Assembly (NCBI GenBank): GCA_004556565.1
Contig: SFGN01000103.1
Location: 1-6,769, forward strand
From: Lachnospiraceae bacterium
GTDB lineage: Bacteria; Bacillota_A; Clostridia; Lachnospirales; Lachnospiraceae
DNA: 6,769 bases
Direction: 5' to 3'
Shown here one piece after another: positions 1 to 5,742 of this stretch. The position numbers were made by a program, and so were the translations under genes. The notes beneath the pieces were generated by a model. That model saw only the letters and a program-made list of their open reading frames with translations. It was not told the DNA's origin and ran no database searches. Numbering within the stretch: position 1 is the first letter of the stretch; each line of letters opens with the position of its first letter.

Positions 1-13
1 AACAAGGATATAA

Positions 14-24
14 GGCATTATGCC
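14..24. promoter_or_regulatory. 11-bp palindrome upstream of HTH gene, possible operator
   Basis: GGCAT-T-ATGCC is a perfect odd-centred inverted repeat 25 bases before the start codon of the small HTH gene and 11 bases before its Shine-Dalgarno. A short palindrome in this position could be an operator, possibly for autoregulation. The window begins just upstream, so the promoter cannot be placed. It is short enough to arise by chance. Confidence 0.2.
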
Positions 25-49
25 AATTACAACATAGGAGGTTTTTACG

Positions 50-289
50 ATGACAAGATATGATGACCGTTACGATGAGTTCGGCTATGAGCGTGAGGAT
101 TATGACGGCACACTGGAACTCAACGAGTATTTGACGCCCCGAGAGGTGATGGAGCTGCTGGCAATCGGGAAGAACACCTTCTACAAGATGGTCCAGTCTG
201 GTGAGTTGCCGGCGTTCAGGATTGGGAAGCAGTGGAGGGTGAAACGGGCAGATATGGAACAGTGGGCAGATGGACGGATAGGCAGATAA
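50..289 (+). CDS. Small excisionase-family / MerR-type helix-turn-helix DNA-binding protein
   Basis: This 79-residue protein is probably a DNA-binding recombination directionality factor or a small regulator of the element. Residues about 27-72 match the HTH_17/excisionase pattern: a start of the Y-L-T-P-R-E-V type, the helix pair around MELLAIGKNTFYKMV, the turn SGELPAFRIGKQWR, and an ending R-A-D-M-E-Q-W. The first 24 residues are an unusual acidic, tyrosine-rich tail (repeated D/E/Y/R). A good AGGAGG at 36-41 sits 8 bases before the ATG. The gene converges with the minus-strand gene at 344, and its last codons lie inside an inverted repeat shared with that gene. Its target is unknown. A second protein of this type is encoded next to the integrase and is the better excisionase candidate, so this one may instead control transfer or replication genes to the left of the window. 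Confidence 0.85.
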   Translation: MTRYDDRYDEFGYEREDYDGTLELNEYLTPREVMELLAIGKNTFYKMVQSGELPAFRIGKQWRVKRADMEQWADGRIGR

Positions 290-368
290 AACTTGAAATA
301 TTGGGGGAATTCACGCTTATATAGCGGTTTTCTCCCGATATTTTTATTTGTTGCCGCCCATCTGCCCA
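263..368. repeat. Long imperfect inverted repeat joining the 3' ends of two convergent genes
   Basis: The outer arms 263-277 and 354-368 pair over 15 bp with one mismatch: TGGGCAGATGG at 263-273 is the exact complement of 358-368, and CGG at 275-277 pairs with CCG at 354-356. The inner arms 296-309 and 330-343 pair over 14 bp with two G-T pairs. The outer arms are coding on both sides. The HTH protein ends ADGRIGR and the minus-strand protein ends ADGQMGGNK because they share this duplicated, inverted DNA. It is visible by direct reading. Its function, beyond bidirectional termination, is not known. Confidence 0.75.
296..349. terminator. Probable bidirectional terminator between convergent genes
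   Basis: A 14-bp arm at 296-309 (AAATATTGGGGGAA) pairs with 330-343. A smaller CGCT/AGCG hairpin (314-317 with 323-326) is nested in the loop. The 3' arm is followed by a T-rich run at 341-349. It starts 7 bases after the stop of the HTH gene and directly abuts the stop of the minus-strand gene, so it can end transcripts from both directions. The stem is AT-rich at its base, so efficiency is uncertain. Confidence 0.6.
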
Positions 369-1264
369 TCCGCCGAGGCGGGTTTATCCCCTGGAAACTG
401 TGATGCAGTTGTAGGATTGTCGCTATAAATAATTCCGCGTTGGTCGCAATAATCTTTGAATAATGCTATACATGCATTAACAAGCCTTGGATACCAATTA
501 TATCGGTATGCGTATTCAATTAAACTTGTTAATTCATTCCAATCTTGCTTGTTGAGGGGCCTACCTATATGCAAGGAGGGCATTGACTCTTGCGTATCGA
601 ATGACGATTTGGATATTTGCGCAGAAACACTCTCGGTATCAGATGGAGACACTGATTTAACTTTGATAGAATAAGGACTTGACTCAGAATCTGGCACCTT
701 TAGGCTTTCATTATACATGAATTCTACCAGATCAAATACAGGAGGGGCTTCTTCTCTTACTTTAGGAGTAACTGCTTCTTGCATTTCTTTAAGAAAATTG
801 ATGGCATCAACGGTAAAATTACCTGTTTGCAAGGTGGAAGAAGTTGTGGGACATCCAGTGACTCTTTCGAATCCTTTCACTGTGTCCTCTACAAAACTTT
901 GATTATATTCGGCACTATACAGCGCTTCGATAAAATACATCCTTAGTCCGATAAGGTCGATTTGAGGAATATCCTCAAATTGCTTTTGACGTATCTGCCC
1001 ATCATATTTGTATTGGAAATAATCCAAGAAGTAGAGAAAAAAGTCTGCAATTTCTTCAGTCACACGGTATCTCCTGCCCCGCTTAAATATGGAGATGTTA
1101 ATCCCAATTTTGGAAAGATCATTTATAAGTGAACGAATGCTTACGCGAATAGAATCTCGATTTGTGGCTTTTACGGTTCTATCCAGTTTTATAAAATTTT
1201 TTTCACTTAATTGGCCTGATTCTCGTAAAACAAAGAAGCGTTCGAGACTTACATATTTGGGCAT
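344..1264 (-). CDS. Unrecognised protein, possible winged-helix DNA-binding N-terminus
   Basis: I do not recognise this 306-residue protein. Residues about 35-75 (SIRVSIRSLINDLSKIGI, then the basic KRGRRYRVTEE) look like a helix-turn-helix with a basic wing, which would suit a regulator; this is inference from pattern only. Residues 75-130 are rich in aromatic residues and helical. Residues about 190-230 form a serine-rich, probably disordered linker. Residues 235-280 look like a compact helical C-terminal domain (DWNELTSLIEYAYRYNWYPRL). No membrane segment or signal peptide is visible. I chose the ATG at 1264 because AAAGGA lies about 10 bases before it. The ATG at 1303 (319 aa) is possible but has only a weak GAAAG. 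The open frame continues to 1663, but that part lies antisense to the 1400-1969 gene and is not credible. The gene is more AT-rich than its neighbours and is the only minus-strand gene here, so it may be a cargo insertion. Confidence 0.7.
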   Translation of the reverse strand: MPKYVSLERFFVLRESGQLSEKNFIKLDRTVKATNRDSIRVSIRSLINDLSKIGINISIFKRGRRYRVTEEIADFFLYFLDYFQYKYDGQIRQKQFEDIPQIDLIGLRMYFIEALYSAEYNQSFVEDTVKGFERVTGCPTTSSTLQTGNFTVDAINFLKEMQEAVTPKVREEAPPVFDLVEFMYNESLKVPDSESSPYSIKVKSVSPSDTESVSAQISKSSFDTQESMPSLHIGRPLNKQDWNELTSLIEYAYRYNWYPRLVNACIALFKDYCDQRGIIYSDNPTTASQFPGDKPASADGQMGGNK

Positions 1265-1342
1265 TGTTGGGCGATCCTTTCTTGAAAAGTTGTGTTGGGA
1301 CATTTTTGCTTTCAGATTGTCACATACAAAGCCCCTCCGATT

Positions 1343-1351
1343 TGGTATTAT
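1343..1351 (+). promoter_or_regulatory. Possible extended -10 promoter for the 1400-3731 operon
   Basis: TGGTATTAT matches an extended -10 element (TGn followed by a TATAAT-like hexamer at 1346-1351). A good -35 is not visible at normal spacing, which extended -10 promoters can tolerate. The predicted transcript start, near 1357, falls at the foot of the stem-loop at 1355-1376. The site lies in the divergent gap between the minus-strand gene and the replication operon. Confidence 0.35.
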
Positions 1352-1354
1352 GAC

Positions 1355-1376
1355 CTCGTCACCTACGGGTGGCGAG
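1355..1376 (+). promoter_or_regulatory. Stem-loop in the 5' leader of the replication operon
   Basis: CTCGTCACC at 1355-1363 pairs with GGTGGCGAG at 1368-1376 through a TACG loop, giving 9 bp with one G-T pair. It ends 9 bases before the AAAGGAG ribosome binding site at 1385-1391, and no T-run follows, so it is not an intrinsic terminator. It may be an operator or a 5'-end mRNA stabilising hairpin. If the proposed promoter is right, it would lie at the very start of the mRNA. Confidence 0.5.
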
Positions 1377-1399
1377 AATATATTAAAGGAGTTTTTGTT

Positions 1400-1969
1400 A
1401 TGACTATTTCGACTATTGATGTTATTGCTAACGCTGAGTCCGCTTTCCTGAATGGTAAGCGTGGAACTTTTGCCATTGTCCGTACGCCCGAAGATGGAAA
1501 GCTCTGGTATGCTGCTCCGGGAGTTCAGAGCGAAGTGCTGCTTCTTCGTATGTACGCCAACGGCAGAGCAATTGATGAGAATTCGTTTTCCGGCACACTG
1601 ATCATCAGATCGGACGCTAAGAAGGACCAGAGATGGTTTGCCTACTACATCTGCGATGATCACAAGGCAACTTATATCGCATCTTCTTGGGATGAAATTC
1701 CTGACTTTTCACTTACGGCAGTTGTATCAGCACCTAATATCCCCGGAGGGAATGAAGAACCTATCGTTATCCGGGCTGGATTTACTGCGCGCTCCAGTGC
1801 TGTTGCACGTGTGCAAAATGAGGACCTGGCTCGCGCGGTAGCGGTTCAAGAGCAGTTGCGTAGAAGCTGGAGTGGAACGATGCAGGGACACTCCGAGGAA
1901 AGCTATACAATGGCTTACCAGAGTGGTGTTGAAAAGCCAAATGCTGTGAATGATTTTGCGATGATTTGA
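1400..1969 (+). CDS. Unrecognised 189-aa protein, first gene of the replication operon
   Basis: The family is not recognised. The ATG at 1400 is chosen because AAAGGAG at 1385-1391 lies 8 bases before it; the frame is open further upstream to 1292, but that part overlaps the control region. Residues 20-130 look like a compact alternating beta-strand domain (GTFAIVR, KLWYAAP, EVLLLRMYA, GTLIIR, QRWFAYYI, PIVIRAGF). Residues 135-189 look helical, then polar and flexible. There is no signal peptide, membrane segment or obvious catalytic motif, so a cytoplasmic role is likely. Its stop codon overlaps the Shine-Dalgarno of the helicase gene, so the two are probably translationally coupled. A role as helicase partner, replication accessory or regulator is suggested by context only. 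Confidence 0.75.
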   Translation: MTISTIDVIANAESAFLNGKRGTFAIVRTPEDGKLWYAAPGVQSEVLLLRMYANGRAIDENSFSGTLIIRSDAKKDQRWFAYYICDDHKATYIASSWDEIPDFSLTAVVSAPNIPGGNEEPIVIRAGFTARSSAVARVQNEDLARAVAVQEQLRRSWSGTMQGHSEESYTMAYQSGVEKPNAVNDFAMI

Positions 1970-1979
1970 GGTGATGATT

Positions 1980-3731
1980 ATGTCTATTTTTGATTGCTTT
2001 CAGCACATTGGGGATGTCGGTTGTACCGACATCCCTGAAGGCATTGGCAGCTTTTGGAAAGGGCTCAAAAAGCTGACTGAATACGTTCCCGAAGATATTC
2101 CGACGGGTAATTATTCAGAGCCTGTTGAGTCCTTAGAAGATGCTGAAGACAACGAGACGCAATGTGCTCAATACGATTTGACCGACGGCTTGCCTAAGGT
2201 CAGTTCGATGCCGATTGAAGATATACCGAGAGGGGATTATGGTGAGCCCGAAATCGTCCCTGCTCTTGTATCTTTTTGTCACGATCAGAAGCCCGAGTGT
2301 ATTCCAACAGGAGATTATACTGAATTGGAGAAGGGCAAAATCCCAGAAGTGCTGGCGATCAGGACTTCCTCAAAGCGTGCTGCGATGCTTCCACCCGATA
2401 TTTCTTCGGGATTGGGCAGCCGGGAGGAATCCAAAGACATTGTTGCCTTGGAATCCTACGTTGTCTCTCAAGGGACTTGGATGAAATACGACGGTATTCT
2501 CTGCATGTATCACTCGCCTTGCTGGCGCAAGCTTGTGAGCGAGGATGCTGCGCTTCGAGAGATCCGCACCATGCTTTACGAGTACGATGATATTCGCGGT
2601 AGTTTGACGGCATCTGACTATCACAGACTCTATCGCGGCCTGATGTCGCATCCCGATATTCCGGAACTGTCCAACTTAGAGCCGCCCCGCGATACCATCA
2701 ACTGCAACGATGGAGCGCTGAATTTAATCAGTCTTCAGGCCCATCTGCCTTGCCCAGAAGACAATTTCTTCCATGCGTTCGATCTGTCGTGTGAACAGAT
2801 TTTAGATCCTCCGATGAGGGGGGACTATTTTGAGATGTTTGCAGCGCAGATCAGCTCAGGAAACCCGGACGTAAGGCGTCAGCTGTTGGAAATGCTTGCT
2901 ATTGCTATGACTGGCACGCAGCTGAAATACTTCTATGTGATGCTGGGACCGAGCAATTCCGGCAAGAGCCAATGGGGACGCTTTGTGCAGGAGCTATTAG
3001 GGCGAGAAAACGTTGAGTCTGTCCAGTCCATTGCTGACTTTGGCGGACGGTTTACGACCGGCTCGCTGTGCGGAAAGCTGCTGGCCAGCTGCCTTGATCT
3101 GCCCAACGGGACATTGCCGCAAAATGCAATCGGTGTTCTGAAGACGTTCTGCGGCGATGATTCGGTGAAGGGCGAAGTGAAGTATAAGCAGAGCTTTACC
3201 TATTATAGAAAACCTTTGCTTATGATGGCCGGTAACCACTCGATTAAGGTGAATCGGGCTGAACATGAAGATGCGCTGTTCAATCGCATGATTGTTGTGC
3301 CTTTTGCTGACCCAAATGTCGAGGAATCCGAACGGATACCTGATTTATACCAGCATTTTTTGGATGAGGCTCCCTATATTGTCCATGAAGCTTGTATGGC
3401 GTATCAGGAACTGGCTGCTCGAAACTGGGTTCCCACAAGAGTTCCTGTCCCTGCTGAGTACGCGCCGCAAGAAGGAAACCAAGCACTCTTGGCGGCCAAG
3501 GCATTTGTTGAGGACTGCATTTCATTTGAGACGGGTTCACAGGTGACTACGGCCGAGCTGTATGATGCGTACTTAGAGTACGCAGAGGAAGAGGGCTATC
3601 CTCAACTGAACATGACTACCTTTAGCCGTGCGCTGTCTAAGATGCTGAAGCAAGCAATTCCTGAAGCTGCCACAGTCAAGCGGGTGAACGATGCGAACAT
3701 TCGCGGATATTCGAATATCACATTGATGTGA
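1980..3731 (+). CDS. D5/P4-type superfamily 3 helicase, element replication protein
   Basis: This protein of about 583 residues resembles the C-terminal half of phage/plasmid P4-family primase-helicases and probably unwinds DNA during element replication. Residues about 158-320 are D5_N-like (INCNDGALNL near 240). The ATPase core follows: Walker A GPSNSGKS at 323-330 with Lys329, an acidic Walker B-like LLASCLDL with Asp373, the SF3 motif C LLMMAGNH with Asn419, and a likely arginine-finger region NRMIVVPF. Residues about 503-583 form the usual D5 C-terminal winged-helix segment, ending near RGYSNI. No TOPRIM or archaeo-eukaryotic primase motif is visible. The first 125 residues are acidic and low-complexity, with repeated I-P-x-G-x-Y motifs. 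I chose the ATG at 1980 because GAGGTG at 1968-1973 is 6 bases away; GTG 1971 and ATG 1974 overlap that site. Translation is probably coupled to the preceding gene. Confidence 0.88.
   Translation: MSIFDCFQHIGDVGCTDIPEGIGSFWKGLKKLTEYVPEDIPTGNYSEPVESLEDAEDNETQCAQYDLTDGLPKVSSMPIEDIPRGDYGEPEIVPALVSFCHDQKPECIPTGDYTELEKGKIPEVLAIRTSSKRAAMLPPDISSGLGSREESKDIVALESYVVSQGTWMKYDGILCMYHSPCWRKLVSEDAALREIRTMLYEYDDIRGSLTASDYHRLYRGLMSHPDIPELSNLEPPRDTINCNDGALNLISLQAHLPCPEDNFFHAFDLSCEQILDPPMRGDYFEMFAAQISSGNPDVRRQLLEMLAIAMTGTQLKYFYVMLGPSNSGKSQWGRFVQELLGRENVESVQSIADFGGRFTTGSLCGKLLASCLDLPNGTLPQNAIGVLKTFCGDDSVKGEVKYKQSFTYYRKPLLMMAGNHSIKVNRAEHEDALFNRMIVVPFADPNVEESERIPDLYQHFLDEAPYIVHEACMAYQELAARNWVPTRVPVPAEYAPQEGNQALLAAKAFVEDCISFETGSQVTTAELYDAYLEYAEEEGYPQLNMTTFSRALSKMLKQAIPEAATVKRVNDANIRGYSNITLM
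2011..2035. repeat. Perfect 10-bp inverted repeat inside the helicase gene start
   Basis: GGGATGTCGG (2011-2020) and CCGACATCCC (2026-2035) are exact complements separated by TTGTA. The hairpin lies 31 bases into the reading frame. No T-run follows, so it is not a terminator. It could be a protein-binding site (autoregulation or origin) or an RNA structure affecting early translation. It spans the first of the I-P-x-G motifs in the protein, so it is not simply a product of that repeat. Confidence 0.6.
3693..3730. repeat. Three adjacent palindromes at the 3' end of the helicase gene
   Basis: Three inverted repeats lie back to back: GCGAA-CA-TTCGC (3693-3704), the perfect 14-bp palindrome GATATTCGAATATC (3706-3719), and CACAT-TG-ATGTG (3719-3730). 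They cover the last dozen codons up to the stop codon. There is no T-run, so intrinsic termination is unlikely. A binding site or a replication-origin component is possible but unproven. Confidence 0.5.
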
Positions 3732-3781
3732 AGCGCGACGAGGCGGATTGATGAAGTTACCGCAAAGCAAAGAACTGAAAA

Positions 3782-3810
3782 CGAGCATTATATATTAGTA
3801 CATATGCTCG
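3782..3810 (+). promoter_or_regulatory. Inverted repeat spanning a possible -10 box upstream of the excisionase gene
   Basis: CGAGCAT (3782-3788) is repeated in inverted form as ATGCTCG (3804-3810). Between the arms lies TATATT at 3791-3796, a reasonable -10 hexamer, but no clear -35 is seen at 17 bases. A repressor or the excisionase itself could bind the arms and cover the promoter. The ribosome binding site GAGAGGTG starts about 9 bases downstream. Confidence 0.35.
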
Positions 3811-3832
3811 CGTCGATTGAGAGGTGTACTAC

Positions 3833-4030
3833 ATGACCTATGTTAAATATGAAGATATGCCGTTGGTCCTCAACGTAGAGGACATTGCCGACACACTGAT
3901 GATCGGCAGGAATAAGGCATATAATTTAGTTAATTCTGGAAAGATCAAAGCGCTGCGGATAGGGAATCATTACCGAATTCCGCGTGATTCATTTATAGCG
4001 TTCCTGAAGGGTGAACGCACATCGGCTTAA
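3833..4030 (+). CDS. xis: Excisionase-like helix-turn-helix protein
   Basis: This 65-residue protein matches the excisionase/HTH_17 family: LVLNVEDIADTLMIGRNKAYN (residues 11-31) as the helix-turn-helix, then SGKIKALRIGNHYRIP (35-50) as the beta-wing, and a helical end at DSFIAFLKG. Proteins of this kind bend DNA at attachment sites and direct the integrase towards excision. The ATG at 3833 has GAGAGGTG 6 bases before it; the GTG at 3824 lies inside that site and is unlikely. It sits immediately upstream of the integrase, as usual for such pairs. It resembles the 50-289 protein in fold but is shorter and lacks the acidic tail. It could alternatively be a small transcriptional regulator. Confidence 0.8.
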   Translation: MTYVKYEDMPLVLNVEDIADTLMIGRNKAYNLVNSGKIKALRIGNHYRIPRDSFIAFLKGERTSA

Positions 4031-4036
4031 ATACCC

Positions 4037-4079
4037 AGGCGGGCAGCATTCAATATTTGAGTGACTGCCCGCCTTTATT
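4037..4079 (+). terminator. Terminator between excisionase and integrase genes
   Basis: AGGCGGGCAG (4037-4046) pairs perfectly with CTGCCCGCCT (4065-4074). The stem continues inward through CATTCA/TGAGTG, and TTATT follows. It starts 7 bases after the excisionase stop. This strong hairpin should limit read-through into the integrase gene and so uncouple the amounts of the two proteins. Confidence 0.75.
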
Positions 4080-4086
4080 ATATACA
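4057..4086 (+). promoter_or_regulatory. Possible integrase promoter overlapping the terminator
   Basis: TTGAGT (4057-4062) and TATACA (4081-4086) are separated by 18 bases and could be -35 and -10 boxes. The -35 would lie in the upper stem and loop of the terminator. The AT-rich spacer and the start codon at 4115 fit, but this is a pattern match only. Confidence 0.3.
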
Positions 4087-4114
4087 AAATGTGATTCGAA
4101 AGGAAGGATGAACT

Positions 4115-5530
4115 ATGTCAGTTCGAAAAAGAGGAAACAGGTATCAGGTGGTCTATCGCTGCCCCGGTGAGGCTTCGCCACGCACGGAAACCTTTAAGAC
4201 CGAAGATGAGGCTGTGATTCGAGACAGGTCAATCAAAATGGCAAAGGCAAATGGCACATTTGAGCCGCCAGCAAGGCTTTCCAAGGGCGTTGTGCAGCAG
4301 ACAAAGGATATCACAGTGTCTGAGTTCCTTGATGAGTACATACAGGTCTATGGCTTGAAGAAGTGGGGCAACTCCTACTACTCATCGAGCATCAGTTTGC
4401 TGAAAAACTATGTCAGGCCGTACCTCGGCAATCGCTATGTGAGATCTATCACCGTAAAGGATATGGATGCCTATTATACGATGCTCTTGGACCAGCCTGC
4501 GGTCGTTGTATCTGGACATCTCGACACAGGGGCTAAAGTCAGCGCGAATACCGTATCAAAGGTCCACAAGCTGTTAAAATCGGCGTTCAATAAGGCTGTG
4601 GTTTGGAAGTATACACCCGTCAATCCGGTTATTGGAGCAACGCTGCCGGAGTGTAAGGCTGCGAAACGAGCGGTATGGTCAGACAGAGAAGCGATACATG
4701 CACTCGATGTCTGTGACCATCCAGTGCTGCGGATCGCCATGTATTTAGCGCTGGGATGCTCTATGCGATTAGGGGAGATATTGGGACTACAGTGGGACCA
4801 TGTCTTTATGGATGATGCTCTTGTTGCATCGGGAGAAGCCTACCTGAAGATCGACCGCGAATTGCGCCGGTGTAGCAACGATAGCATTAAGGTACTGGAA
4901 CAGGTTCACCGCAGTACGGTGCTGTTCAAATTCCCGCCGGTTATGCCCAAGAAATGTACGACAACACTGGTTCTGAAGGCACCTAAGACGGAGAGCAGCA
5001 ACCGAATCGTATATCTTCCCTTAGCCGTTGTAGAAGAGCTTCGAAAGGTCAAGGAACAGCAGAGGGAGAATAAGGCTCTTTTGGGTAATGAATATAAAGA
5101 TTATGGATTGGTCGTGGCGCAGATCAATGGGAACCCTTATGAACAAAGAGTGATCGATAAGAGCTTCAACAAGCTGATCAGAAAGAATGACCTGCGGCCT
5201 GTTGTATTCCACAGCTTGCGCCACAGCAGCACATCCCTGAAGCTGAAACTGAGCAGCGGCAATATCAAGGCTGTTCAGGGGGACACGGGACATGCTGAGG
5301 CCAGAATGGTAACAGACACTTATGCCCATGGCTTTGACGAGGATAGAAAGCTCATTGCGCATGAAATGGACTCTGGGTTCTTTTCTAAGGTCGGCGGACA
5401 AGAGAAGGAAGAGATTGATAACGATGCGATCGAGAAGCTGAAAATACTGCTTCGGCAGCATCCGGAACTGTTACCGGATATCCTCGATGCAGCGGTGAAA
5501 ACCACCGCAAAAACTGGTGAAAAAGGGTAA
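4115..5530 (+). CDS. int: Site-specific tyrosine recombinase (integrase)
   Basis: This 471-residue phage-type integrase cuts and joins the attachment sites for integration and excision. Residues 1-50 resemble the AP2-like/arm-type DNA-binding domain (VRKRGNRYQVVYRC and a following FKTEDEA helix). Residues about 65-170 form the SAM-like core-binding domain. Residues about 188-410 form the catalytic domain, with Arg218 in SMRLGEI, a likely beta-strand Lys291 in APKTESSN, His366 and Arg369 in HSLRH, His393 in TGHAEA, and nucleophile Tyr403 in DTYAHG. All expected catalytic residues are present, so it should be active. The last 60 residues form a charged helical extension. The ATG has AGGAAGG at 4101-4107. 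The gene is followed by repeated motifs, a bidirectional terminator and a tRNA 3' half, the usual setting for an int gene beside its attachment site. Confidence 0.95.
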   Translation: MSVRKRGNRYQVVYRCPGEASPRTETFKTEDEAVIRDRSIKMAKANGTFEPPARLSKGVVQQTKDITVSEFLDEYIQVYGLKKWGNSYYSSSISLLKNYVRPYLGNRYVRSITVKDMDAYYTMLLDQPAVVVSGHLDTGAKVSANTVSKVHKLLKSAFNKAVVWKYTPVNPVIGATLPECKAAKRAVWSDREAIHALDVCDHPVLRIAMYLALGCSMRLGEILGLQWDHVFMDDALVASGEAYLKIDRELRRCSNDSIKVLEQVHRSTVLFKFPPVMPKKCTTTLVLKAPKTESSNRIVYLPLAVVEELRKVKEQQRENKALLGNEYKDYGLVVAQINGNPYEQRVIDKSFNKLIRKNDLRPVVFHSLRHSSTSLKLKLSSGNIKAVQGDTGHAEARMVTDTYAHGFDEDRKLIAHEMDSGFFSKVGGQEKEEIDNDAIEKLKILLRQHPELLPDILDAAVKTTAKTGEKG

Positions 5531-5539
5531 ATGTTGGCA

Positions 5540-5616
5540 TTTGTAAGCATATCGCTTGCCTTGTGGGTGGATTTAACGTCAGCTTTGTAAGCAAAAACCG
5601 CCTGTATATGCAAGCA
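5540..5616. repeat. Repeated TGYAAGCA motifs, candidate integrase arm sites
   Basis: TTTGTAAGCA occurs at 5540-5549 and again at 5584-5593. A variant, TGCAAGCA, lies at 5609-5616, and an inverted GCTTGC lies at 5554-5559. They lie between the integrase stop and the tRNA-derived core. Tyrosine integrases often bind short repeated arm sites at such a distance from the core. Binding by this integrase is inferred. Confidence 0.4.
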
Positions 5617-5662
5617 TATTTGGCTGAAGAAAAACTCCATGGTGCTGAAAGAAAATAAAATG

Positions 5663-5698
5663 AAAAAGCCTTGGAAGTGTTATTTTCCAAGGCTTTTT
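5663..5698. terminator. Strong bidirectional terminator between int and the tRNA fragment
   Basis: AAAAAGCCTTGGAA (5663-5676) and TTCCAAGGCTTTTT (5685-5698) are perfect 14-bp complements with an 8-base loop. The A-run and T-run make it work on both strands. It ends the integrase transcript on the plus strand. On the minus strand it starts at the final base of the tRNA 3' half, as a normal tRNA terminator would. Confidence 0.85.
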
Positions 5699-5742
5699 GG
5701 CACCCACGAGAGGATTCGAACCTCCGACCTATCGCTTAGGAG
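5698..5742 (-). other. 3' half of a tRNA-Arg(CCT) gene; probable attachment-site core
   Basis: Read on the minus strand, this 45-base segment runs from the anticodon loop CTCCTAA (anticodon CCT) through the 3' anticodon stem GCGAT, the variable loop AGGTC, a T-arm (GGAGG-TTCGAAT-CCTCT, five pairs with one G-T), the 3' acceptor strand CGTGGGT, a discriminator G, and CCA. Upstream of the loop, the expected pairing partner of GCGAT is missing and no D-arm or 5' acceptor strand is present, so this is not a complete tRNA. The 3' half of a tRNA gene is a typical target core for tyrosine integrases, and it lies 167 bases after the int stop. Which recombined site it represents (attL, attR or attP) cannot be decided from one end. 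Confidence 0.85.

Noticed and set aside
1089..1403. Plus-strand 104-codon frame
   Set aside because: It is a shadow of the minus-strand gene and its upstream region, with no ribosome binding site.
1265..1663. Upstream extension of the minus-strand frame (439 codons in total)
   Set aside because: It lies antisense to the well-supported 1400-1969 gene and its control region, and better starts exist at 1264 or 1303.
5021..5461. Minus-strand 146-codon frame inside int
   Set aside because: It is antisense to the conserved catalytic domain of the integrase and has no supporting start signals.
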